A DNA stretch of 64,000 bases from Helicobacter colisuis (lineage in GTDB: Bacteria; Campylobacterota; Campylobacteria; Campylobacterales; Helicobacteraceae): positions 1 through 64,000 of the forward strand of contig NZ_JAMOKX010000005.1 in NCBI RefSeq assembly GCF_023646285.1. The letters are read 5' to 3'. Position 1 is the first letter of the stretch; each line of letters opens with the position of its first letter. This document shows positions 56,924 to 64,000 of the stretch, piece by piece. The position numbers were made by a program, and so were the translations under genes. Below the pieces are notes generated by a model, which had not been told where the DNA came from, made no database searches, and saw only the letters and a list, made by a program, of their open reading frames with translations.

Positions 56924-57591
56924 AAGAATCCTATCGCCAACACTACAAAGCTAATCTCAAAAAAATTCAAGATTCTAAGCAGCTTAGATACTTGGATTAT
57001 CGTTTAGAAAAACAGCTTGATAAACTTCTAAAAAAACTAATCTGTGCTCACAAAAAAACTTCTAAGGCACCTATTTCTATTTTATTTTATTATCCTTTAA
57101 AAAGCGAATTTGATTGTAGAAAGCTACTTAATTCTTACCGCAAATCAAGAAATATACAAATTTTTATCCCTTTTATGTGTGGTATCAGCTTTAAAATTGT
57201 AAAATACCGCTTACCATTGCAAAAAAAGGCATTTGGTATTTATGAAGCCAAAAATTCAACATTTTATTTTAAAAAAATTAATATTGCAATCATTCCCACA
57301 CTTGGAATGGATAAAAATTTCAAACGCATAGGATTTGGCAAGGGTATGTATGATAGATTTTTTGATACTTTAAAACACAAACCTACCAATATTTTTATTT
57401 GTCGTGGCATTCATTATACTCATCAAACTATCACAGAAAAACACGATGTGCAGTCAAATTTCTTCATCACGCCCTTTGCTAGTCTCAAACTAGAGGATCA
57501 AAAATATGATAACTTGGATTATTGTCAGCTCCGCTTTATCAGCCTTAGTCGCCGGCGGAGGAAGCTACCTTATTTCACGCAGACTTTCTAG
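56866..57591 (+). CDS. 5-formyltetrahydrofolate cyclo-ligase-like protein
   Basis: 241 residues; the C-terminal half has RIGFGKGMYDRFF, the usual GxGxGYYDR substrate loop in diverged form, and LGMDKNFKR. The N-terminus has a basic helical segment with KESYRQHYKANLKK as in cyclo-ligases, which reform methenyl-THF from 5-formyl-THF. Both ends overlap neighbours (58 bp with the membrane protein, 86 bp with RNase Y), so the true start may be downstream and the tail of about 30 residues is unusual. The first ATG has no clear ribosome site. Confidence 0.7.
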   Translation: MLSVYYSYLFIQRKPLQNLKESYRQHYKANLKKIQDSKQLRYLDYRLEKQLDKLLKKLICAHKKTSKAPISILFYYPLKSEFDCRKLLNSYRKSRNIQIFIPFMCGISFKIVKYRLPLQKKAFGIYEAKNSTFYFKKINIAIIPTLGMDKNFKRIGFGKGMYDRFFDTLKHKPTNIFICRGIHYTHQTITEKHDVQSNFFITPFASLKLEDQKYDNLDYCQLRFISLSRRRRKLPYFTQTF

Positions 57592-59077
57592 CGCTAATGT
57601 AGAGATTCTGCTTGCACAATCAAAGGCTAAGGCAAAGGCTATTGAATACGAAGCAGAAAAAACACTTCAAGAATCAAAAATCAAAGCCAAAGAAATAGAG
57701 CTAGAATCAAAGCAAAAATACGAAAGAGAAACAGCCAAAATTGTAAAAGAATATGAAAATAATCGCTTAGAATTTGAAAAAGAAAAGCTAAGAGAGAATC
57801 AAAAGCTAGAACACAAACAATGCTCACTTGATCGCGAGAGACAACTCATCAATCGCGATAAAAATGTTTTACTCCAAGAGCAAGAATCACTTAAAAAACT
57901 CAAAACAAACTATCAAGAAAAGCTTGAAGATCTAACTAACAAACTAGCCACTATTAGCACTATCACAAAGAGCGAAGCCAAAAAAATCCTTTTTAAAAAG
58001 ATACAAGAAGAATCTCGTCAAGAAATCGCACAGATTCTAAGAAAACAAGAAAAAGAGCTTAGAGAAGAAGCCAAAGCCAAAGCAGCTTATATTCTAGCTC
58101 AAGCCACTTCACGCTTTGCAGGGGAATTTGCCGCTGAGAGACTTATCCACACAATCATTCTCCCTAATGATGAGATGAAAGCTCGAATCATCGGAAAAGA
58201 TGGGCGCAATATTAAAACACTTGAAATGATTTGTGGAGTAGATATTATTATTGATGACACACCTGGTGTGATTGTCGTTAGCTCACACAATCTCTACCGC
58301 CGATCTATTGCTGTGCAGACTATCCAAAGATTAATCGAAGATGGCAGAATCCAACCTGCTAGAATCGAAGAGATTTATCAAAAATGCGCTGAAGAGTTTG
58401 AACAAAATATTTTTGATGAGGGAGATAAAGTTACTCTTGATTTGGGACTTGGAAACATCCACCCTGAAATCAAAAAACTCATCGGAAAATTACGCTACCG
58501 CGCAAGCTATGGGCAAAATGCACTAGCACATAGCCTAGAAGTAGCCAATCTTGCTGGAATCATCGCCGCAGAATTAGGCGGAGATTGCCTGTTAGCAACA
58601 AAAGCCGGACTCTTGCATGATATAGGAAAGGCAAGGACACACGAGTTCAAAGGCACTCATGTGGAGCTTGGAGCAGAAATCATACGGCGGTATAATGAGC
58701 ACCCTGTAGTTTTAAATGCGATTCTCTCTCATCATGGCGATGAAGAAGTTAAAAGCATAGAAGCAGCAGCTGTGTGTGCAGCTGATGCACTCTCTGCTGC
58801 ACGCCCTGGGGCAAGACGAGAAGTGCTAGAAAACTACCTAAGGCGCGTGAGTGAAATAGAGAAAATTGCACTCTCAAAAATGGGCGTTTTACACGCCTAT
58901 GCTATTAATGCAGGAAGGGAAGTGCGAGTGATTGTCAAAGCAGAAGAAATTGATGATGATGAATCCTATTTACTTGCTAAAGAAATTGCTCAAGAAATAC
59001 AATCTAATGTCCAATACCCCGGTGAAATCAAAGTAAGTGTAATACGCGAAACAAGAGCCTGTGCAATAGCGGAATGA
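57506..59077 (+). CDS. rny: Ribonuclease Y
   Basis: 523-residue membrane-anchored endoribonuclease starting mRNA decay. N-terminal membrane helix (about residues 1-22), a long coiled coil (about 30-170), KH domain with IIGKDGRNIKTLE, and HD domain with the HD dyad in LLHDIGKA. The GAGGA site 8 nt before the ATG supports this start despite the overlap with the upstream frame. It converges with the glycan locus 6 bp later. Confidence 0.96.
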   Translation: MITWIIVSSALSALVAGGGSYLISRRLSSANVEILLAQSKAKAKAIEYEAEKTLQESKIKAKEIELESKQKYERETAKIVKEYENNRLEFEKEKLRENQKLEHKQCSLDRERQLINRDKNVLLQEQESLKKLKTNYQEKLEDLTNKLATISTITKSEAKKILFKKIQEESRQEIAQILRKQEKELREEAKAKAAYILAQATSRFAGEFAAERLIHTIILPNDEMKARIIGKDGRNIKTLEMICGVDIIIDDTPGVIVVSSHNLYRRSIAVQTIQRLIEDGRIQPARIEEIYQKCAEEFEQNIFDEGDKVTLDLGLGNIHPEIKKLIGKLRYRASYGQNALAHSLEVANLAGIIAAELGGDCLLATKAGLLHDIGKARTHEFKGTHVELGAEIIRRYNEHPVVLNAILSHHGDEEVKSIEAAAVCAADALSAARPGARREVLENYLRRVSEIEKIALSKMGVLHAYAINAGREVRVIVKAEEIDDDESYLLAKEIAQEIQSNVQYPGEIKVSVIRETRACAIAE

Positions 59078-59083
59078 ATAAGT

Positions 59084-60169
59084 TTAAAATTCATTCAAAA
59101 TCTGCGCAATATAAAAAGCTTCTTCTTTATTCATTGCTGGTGAAATAGGTAGAGACAGCACTTCTTTGTGAATCTTCTCTGTAATAGGAAAACTAAGATT
59201 ATTCCACTCCTTATAAGCATTCTGCTTATGTGGTGGAATAGGATAGTGAATTAATGTTTGAATGCCTTTAATCTTTAAGTATTCCTGCAATTTATCCCTA
59301 TCTTTTGTGCGTATAACAAACAAATGCCAAACATGCGATTCTTCTTTATATAGTTTTGGTAAAACGATTTTTTCATTTTTAATATTTTCTCTATAAATTT
59401 TAGCAATTTCTCTTCTTTGCTGATTGTCTGCATCTAAAAATTGCAATTTTAGATCCAATATAGCAGCTTGAATCTCATCAAGCCTAGAATTTAAGCCTTT
59501 ATAAATGTTTTCATATTTTATTAAAGACCCATAATTTGCTATTGCCCTAATCTTTATCGCGACTTCTTCATCATTAGTGGTAATACTTCCACCATCGCCT
59601 AATGCGCCTAAATTTTTCCCTGGATAAAAAGAAAAACACCCTATATCCCCTAGATTTCCAACTTTTTTACCTTGGTATATTGCTCCATGCGCTTGAGCTG
59701 AGTCTTCAATAATTTTTAAGTTATATTTTTTAGCAAGTTCCCAAATTTTCTCCATTTCAACTGCTTGACCATACAAATGAACAACCACAATGGCTTTTGT
59801 TTTCTCTGTAATTTTGGCTTCAATCAAATCCACATCAATATTATAAGTCTCTAAATTTGGCTCTACCAAAATAGGCTTCAACCCACAATTACTAATTGCT
59901 AAAATTGAGGCAATATAGGTATTAGCTGGCACTATTATCTCCGAATCTTTGGGGAAGTCATAAGCTCGGATAGCTAAGTGCAATGCATCAAGACCATTTG
60001 CGCATCCTATGCTAAATTTTGTCTCACAATATTTGGCAAAGTTTTCTTCAAAGGCTTTATTTTTCTCTCCCAAAAGATACCAACCGCTCTCCAAAACTTC
60101 CCTAATGGCTAAGTCAATTTCACTCTTAAAACGCTGATTAATTTTATGTAAATCCAAAAATTTAATCAT
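59084..60169 (-). CDS. DegT/DnrJ/EryC1/StrS-family sugar aminotransferase
   Basis: 361 residues, PLP-dependent. The start [12 protein letters not shown], the [16 protein letters not shown] lysine motif and [10 protein letters not shown] near residue 220 are family hallmarks. Closest in style to QdtB/FdtB-type nucleotide-sugar 3-aminotransferases that make 3-amino-3,6-dideoxyhexoses. It lacks a neighbouring ketoisomerase or acetyltransferase in the window; those may lie beyond the edge. Overlaps the next gene upstream by 4 bp. Confidence 0.9.
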   Translation of the reverse strand: MIKFLDLHKINQRFKSEIDLAIREVLESGWYLLGEKNKAFEENFAKYCETKFSIGCANGLDALHLAIRAYDFPKDSEIIVPANTYIASILAISNCGLKPILVEPNLETYNIDVDLIEAKITEKTKAIVVVHLYGQAVEMEKIWELAKKYNLKIIEDSAQAHGAIYQGKKVGNLGDIGCFSFYPGKNLGALGDGGSITTNDEEVAIKIRAIANYGSLIKYENIYKGLNSRLDEIQAAILDLKLQFLDADNQQRREIAKIYRENIKNEKIVLPKLYKEESHVWHLFVIRTKDRDKLQEYLKIKGIQTLIHYPIPPHKQNAYKEWNNLSFPITEKIHKEVLSLPISPAMNKEEAFYIAQILNEF

Positions 60170-61119
60170 AATATTCCCTTTTGTAAGAGCTTATTGCGAA
60201 ATTTTTTATAAATTTTTAATCTTATCTTGTTTCTCCAGCTTAAAGGTTTTTGTATTTGCTTTTCTCCAGAGCTTTCATAAGAATCAACCCAATTAACCAT
60301 TATCATATTCTCCATAGGTGCATTTTTATTTGGAGCAATCAATAATGTTTCAGTATCTGAAGCCAGCATTTTGGCAAATTTACCCATACTCCCTTGTGAG
60401 GCAATAATAATCTTACAGCGACTTAAAAGATACAAATCTAAATAACCCTTCTCAACGCTATTAACATTGCATATTTCATACTCTATTGAATTAAGAGATG
60501 GGATAACCTTTTTTTTGACCCACTCTAAATCATCACTAAAAAAATAAAACTTGCTCTTAGGCTCTATTTGCAACACCAATTGAATATTTTTTAAAAAATA
60601 CTCCACGCTTAAAGACTTCCCATAAACTACATGCTCTTTAGATAAATCTCCCCTCCGTATATGCACACCACAAGAATGATTTGATAAAATATTATCTAAT
60701 AAAATTTTGCACTCACTATCGCTCTCTTGTATTTCTTTGGGGTTAAAATGTTTTGCAAAAAAATCTCTATATTTAAAAGTAAAATGCCTCCCCAAATAGC
60801 CACCAACATAGAGCGGAGGCTTTAACTCTATTACCTCTTCATTATCGACAAAATATTTTTTTCTATAAATTTCAATTTCATCTCTACTAGCAATCTCACA
60901 TTTAATATCCGGAAATGCCTTAGGAATATCAAAAACAATATTATAAGATCTATCATAACCATTTTGCTCATTGCAAATGCCATTGCCAAATTCATCAAAC
61001 CAACTAAGATCATATTTAACCTTATATCCCCTAGACTTAAACTCCAACCCAAGTGCCACAAAATCAATTTGACTAGCTATCCCTCCATCTACTCTAATAA
61101 TCACCAAATCCTTACGCAT
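60166..61119 (-). CDS. GT11-like alpha-1,2-fucosyltransferase family protein
   Basis: 317 residues. The motif GVHIRRGDL is the HxRRxD donor-binding site of GT11 enzymes, and [12 protein letters not shown] resembles the later SxFSxW region in diverged form. The N-terminus [11 protein letters not shown] replaces the usual GGLGNQ. It probably adds fucose or a related sugar to a surface glycan. The base composition is more AT-rich than the core genes. Overlaps the GT2 gene upstream by 8 bp. Confidence 0.75.
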   Translation of the reverse strand: MRKDLVIIRVDGGIASQIDFVALGLEFKSRGYKVKYDLSWFDEFGNGICNEQNGYDRSYNIVFDIPKAFPDIKCEIASRDEIEIYRKKYFVDNEEVIELKPPLYVGGYLGRHFTFKYRDFFAKHFNPKEIQESDSECKILLDNILSNHSCGVHIRRGDLSKEHVVYGKSLSVEYFLKNIQLVLQIEPKSKFYFFSDDLEWVKKKVIPSLNSIEYEICNVNSVEKGYLDLYLLSRCKIIIASQGSMGKFAKMLASDTETLLIAPNKNAPMENMIMVNWVDSYESSGEKQIQKPLSWRNKIRLKIYKKFRNKLLQKGIL

Positions 61120-62188
61120 TTTTTACCCCCAACAACACTACAATAATCAATAAAACCATAATTAGCATCATGCTTACTTTAAAATATTTTTTATACTTTT
61201 GATACTTCCGCATCACTTTATCATCTTTTACGCTACAAGCCAATCCTAAATAATCCTTAAATACAAAATTATATCTCTCCTTTAGCTTTTTGACATTAAT
61301 AGCATCATTATAAAATTCTAAAATTTTATGATAACCCCAATCTTGCCTCGCTCTGTATAGAGAATCGAGTGCCATCCTACCCAAAAAGAACTTGATCGTG
61401 TCTTCATAAGGCATAATCCCTGTATTTTGAATCTCGTTTTTAAAAATTTTTTTCAAAAGTTCAATATCTTTAACGCGCAAAAAACTATCCATTAAAGATT
61501 CTATTTCAAGGTTTTCTCTAGTGAGAGTAACATCTTTTCTCGCACTAATGCTTGTTTGATCACTTGCCATTCTATACAAAATCACCTCATCTCGTAAAAA
61601 TAAAATCTTTGCTCCATTAAGCAATAAATTAATGTGCATAAAGGTATCTTGATGATTACAAAGCCCAAGTGGCAAGGGATAAATATCTCTAAATGCTTGC
61701 CTTTTTATAGACATTCCAACAGACATTAAGCAATTACCCTCAAAAAACATATAATTAAGAATTTCAAGAGGCTCTTTATATCGCATTTCTATCTTTTTTG
61801 ATTGTAAAATCACATTATTTTCATCTATCACTTTAACGCCAGGATAAACTACATCAATATGTGTCTCTTCAAAAGCTTGATAAATCTTTTCTAAAGCATC
61901 TCTCTCTAGCATATCATCACTAGCACAGAAAACTAAAATTTCGCCACTAGAATTTTCAAAAGCAGTATTTAAGGTAGCATTGATTCCTTTATTATAATCA
62001 TGCCTAATAAGCTTTATTCTTTCATCTTTAAACTTTTTAATTTCTTCTAAATTCCTATCCCAAGAGCAATCATCCACAATAATAAGTTCAAAGTTTTGAA
62101 AAGTTTGCTCCAAAACACTCTGCAAGAAGAATCCAATGTATTTCTCGTGATTAAAAGAAGGAGTTAGAATAGAAATTTTCATCCACAA
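61112..62188 (-). CDS. GT2-family glycosyltransferase with C-terminal membrane helix
   Basis: 358 residues. GT-A fold start KISILTPSFNHEKYIGFFLQSV with IIVDDCSWD and the DxD-like motif ASDDM. The C-terminal segment VSMMLIMVLLIIVVLLG is a membrane anchor. Probably assembles a lipid-linked oligosaccharide at the inner membrane. Coupled to both neighbours by overlaps of 8-10 bp. Confidence 0.9.
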   Translation of the reverse strand: MWMKISILTPSFNHEKYIGFFLQSVLEQTFQNFELIIVDDCSWDRNLEEIKKFKDERIKLIRHDYNKGINATLNTAFENSSGEILVFCASDDMLERDALEKIYQAFEETHIDVVYPGVKVIDENNVILQSKKIEMRYKEPLEILNYMFFEGNCLMSVGMSIKRQAFRDIYPLPLGLCNHQDTFMHINLLLNGAKILFLRDEVILYRMASDQTSISARKDVTLTRENLEIESLMDSFLRVKDIELLKKIFKNEIQNTGIMPYEDTIKFFLGRMALDSLYRARQDWGYHKILEFYNDAINVKKLKERYNFVFKDYLGLACSVKDDKVMRKYQKYKKYFKVSMMLIMVLLIIVVLLGVKNA

Positions 62189-63150
62189 AACCTCTTAAGA
62201 ATACTCATGCTAAAAAACCAAATTACCATACATACCCTATCAAAAAGCGATAAGTTTTTATAATAAATTATTTTATATATTTTAGAATTCTTAACTATTG
62301 GCAATATATTATTAATAGTTTCGTATTTTTTATTTTTCAATAATAAAGCAGTTGTATTACGATTTTTGAAAATAAATTTAATGGATCCAAAATTTCTAAC
62401 CAACACACTTTTTTTTAAAGAGGGTGCTACTCTCGATATAAATTCATAATCCAATGCATTAAAGATATTTCTTTCCAACTCATCATAGCTATTCCAGCTA
62501 CTTTTTTCAGTTTGTCTATAAGCATAAATAACTTTATCACAAAAATACATTTTTCCAAATTGCAAAATATAAATGGTAATTAAATTATCATCAAAAATTT
62601 TATCTCTTTCAATCGTTTCGAGCTTTTCTTTATTAAAAATATTTCTAAACACAAAAGCACCAGAAGGAATATAGAATCTTTTTATATAATCTTTTATTTG
62701 TACTATGCCTTGTTGTGGTTTATTTTTTAAAAATTGCTCTCTATTTGAAAAAACTTTTTTATACGAAAAGCCAATTGCCACAAAATGACTATGTGTCATT
62801 AAAATTTCAATAGCCTGTTTGAGAAATTTGGTACAACAATAATAATCATCCCCATCCAAAAACATCACAAAATCACCAGAAGCTCTTTTTAATAAATTCA
62901 AGCGATTAGCTGACGATCTTATTATGGGATCATGTTTTATAGAATCATCTCTGGGCATTACATAAATTTTCATCCTATTGCCAAAAAAAGGCTTGAATGC
63001 TTCAATTGTCTTCAATGTTCCATCACTAGAACCATCATCTCCAATCAAAACTTCAAAATCTATTGGAATCTCTAATGACAATATAGACTTAATGCTATCT
63101 TTTACATATTGCTCTTGATTATAATATGTTATACAAAAACTTATTTTCAT
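62179..63150 (-). CDS. GT2-family glycosyltransferase
   Basis: 323 residues. KISFCITYYNQEQYVKDSIKS, LIGDDGSSDGT and FLDGDDYY give the nucleotide-sugar binding and DxD motifs. A weaker hydrophobic C-terminus (VCMVIWFFSMSI) suggests peripheral or monotopic membrane contact. Acceptor and donor are not predictable. Confidence 0.9.
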   Translation of the reverse strand: MKISFCITYYNQEQYVKDSIKSILSLEIPIDFEVLIGDDGSSDGTLKTIEAFKPFFGNRMKIYVMPRDDSIKHDPIIRSSANRLNLLKRASGDFVMFLDGDDYYCCTKFLKQAIEILMTHSHFVAIGFSYKKVFSNREQFLKNKPQQGIVQIKDYIKRFYIPSGAFVFRNIFNKEKLETIERDKIFDDNLITIYILQFGKMYFCDKVIYAYRQTEKSSWNSYDELERNIFNALDYEFISRVAPSLKKSVLVRNFGSIKFIFKNRNTTALLLKNKKYETINNILPIVKNSKIYKIIYYKNLSLFDRVCMVIWFFSMSILKRFCG

Positions 63151-63165
63151 TATTATTCTTCCTAA

Positions 63166-64000
63166 TTAATAAGGAAAGCTTTCGATAAGCTCTCTCTGTT
63201 TTTGTTGAACCATTTCATAAGAAATATTATATTCACTTTTTAATTCCCTCAAACACATTGGATAATTCTCAGAAACTTCAATACAAGTATATCGATTTAT
63301 ATTATAAGCCGAATAATAATCCAAAAATTTATAATTACCCCCCAATAAGCGATTCGAAGCTATCAATCTGCAGTTAGGTATCCCAAAAGCATCAGCAACT
63401 ATTAGTCCATGTAATGCCGATGAAAAAATGTTTTCGCACTCCGCAATTTTCCTAATAGTTTCTAAAGGATTTGTATTATCTACCCTAATAAGGAGCGTAT
63501 CATCCCTATTTTTAAAACATTCCCAAATTTTCATATCAAGCTCAGAATGATGGGGAATAACCCCGTATTTATATTTTTTTGCAATATTCTCTTTAATTAA
63601 CAGAGAAGACAACAAACCTGGGTCAGCCAGTATATTATTATTATTAGGCTCAATATTTGCTATTTTTTTCAGTCTATGTAAGGATAAATTTCCTCTAACA
63701 GCATACACCTCAATTCTCCTAAAATAAATCTCAGGCAAGAAAAATTTTCTACGAATAAACTGATTCTTATCAGCTATAAAACCGCTTCCCCAAATTTTTA
63801 TAGGTTGCTTTTTATATAAATCATAATAATCTCGCGTTTTAAATATTTTTCCATATAAAAAATCATCCAAAACACTACCTATAAAAACAGCTTCACATTC
63901 TTCTGGAGAAGTCTCCACGGGATTTACCCCAAACAAACTATGACATATATTAATATTTAATAAATCACCAAAATTAGGCTCTCCCAACCAATAAAATACT
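63166..64000 (-). CDS. Polysaccharide pyruvyl transferase family protein, 5' end outside window
   Basis: About 278 residues visible. The frame is open to the window edge, reading FYWLGEPNFGDLLN, the family N-terminal NxGD motif; a TTG at 63987 is inside the domain rather than the real start. SALHGLIVADAFGIP is the conserved C-terminal SxxHgxIxAxxxGxP block. The family adds pyruvyl ketals or related groups to glycans. 15 bp before the GT2 gene. Confidence 0.85.
   Translation of the reverse strand, partial: VFYWLGEPNFGDLLNINICHSLFGVNPVETSPEECEAVFIGSVLDDFLYGKIFKTRDYYDLYKKQPIKIWGSGFIADKNQFIRRKFFLPEIYFRRIEVYAVRGNLSLHRLKKIANIEPNNNNILADPGLLSSLLIKENIAKKYKYGVIPHHSELDMKIWECFKNRDDTLLIRVDNTNPLETIRKIAECENIFSSALHGLIVADAFGIPNCRLIASNRLLGGNYKFLDYYSAYNINRYTCIEVSENYPMCLRELKSEYNISYEMVQQKQRELIESFPY

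Overview
The window is a low-GC chromosomal segment from an epsilonproteobacterium (Campylobacterota), almost certainly a Helicobacter. The strongest evidence is a single 2881-codon gene fusing the RNA polymerase beta and beta-prime subunits, an arrangement known from Helicobacter and Wolinella. Other support comes from the orders fabZ-lpxA-clpX-mreB-mreC and M23 peptidase-minC-lpxC, a PgbA-type plasminogen-binding gene next to glcD, and a hydABCDE uptake-hydrogenase operon. PilM/N/O-like genes and a selenium/sulfur YedE cluster point to an enterohepatic species rather than H. pylori; this species-level statement is inference.

Layout. 1-1611: 5' part of a TpsA/haemagglutinin-like adhesin (minus strand) with an 11-G tract in its first codons and GLUG-type repeats. 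1767-2754: a gene remnant and a HEPN-motif (RX4H) Abi-like protein, preceded by a compact structured element at 2807-2868. 3014-9153 (minus): ilvD, three PilO/PilN/PilM-like genes, a TauE/SafE-like membrane protein and cysS. 9512-16148 (plus): pgbA-like, glcD, fabZ, lpxA, clpX, mreB, mreC. 16304-22104 (plus): hydABCDE. 22223-25053: a second surface protein, an autotransporter with a 13-G tract upstream and a reading frame split at an A_AAA_AAC heptamer. 25300-33911 (plus): YebC, thioredoxin-like protein, M23 peptidase, minC, lpxC, TsaB-like, cation efflux, AAA ATPase and sodium symporter genes. 33916-36966 (minus): selenium/sulfur cluster (yedE, yedF, class V aminotransferase, DUF3343) plus a small secreted protein. 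37368-54159 (minus): the translation/transcription supercluster, running tRNA-Thr, Tyr, Gly, Thr, tuf, rpmG, tRNA-Trp, secE, nusG, rplK, rplA, rplJ, rplL, rpoBC, rpsL, rpsG, fusA. 54360-59077 (plus): TonB-dependent receptor, polytopic membrane protein, 5-formyl-THF cyclo-ligase-like protein and RNase Y. 59084-64000 (minus): a surface-glycan locus.

How the parts work together. Most of the window is core housekeeping: transcription and translation, lipid A synthesis (lpxA, lpxC, fabZ), cell shape and division (mreBC, minC, M23 peptidase), and H2-driven respiration. Accessory and variable functions concentrate in five places: two surface proteins with G-tracts, the HEPN/structured-RNA pair, the TonB receptor unit, the selenium/sulfur cluster and the glycan locus.

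The best candidates for something new are the HEPN gene with its structured upstream element (possibly an AbiF-like RNA-controlled toxin) and the possible programmed -1 frameshift in the autotransporter. Neither is proven by sequence alone.
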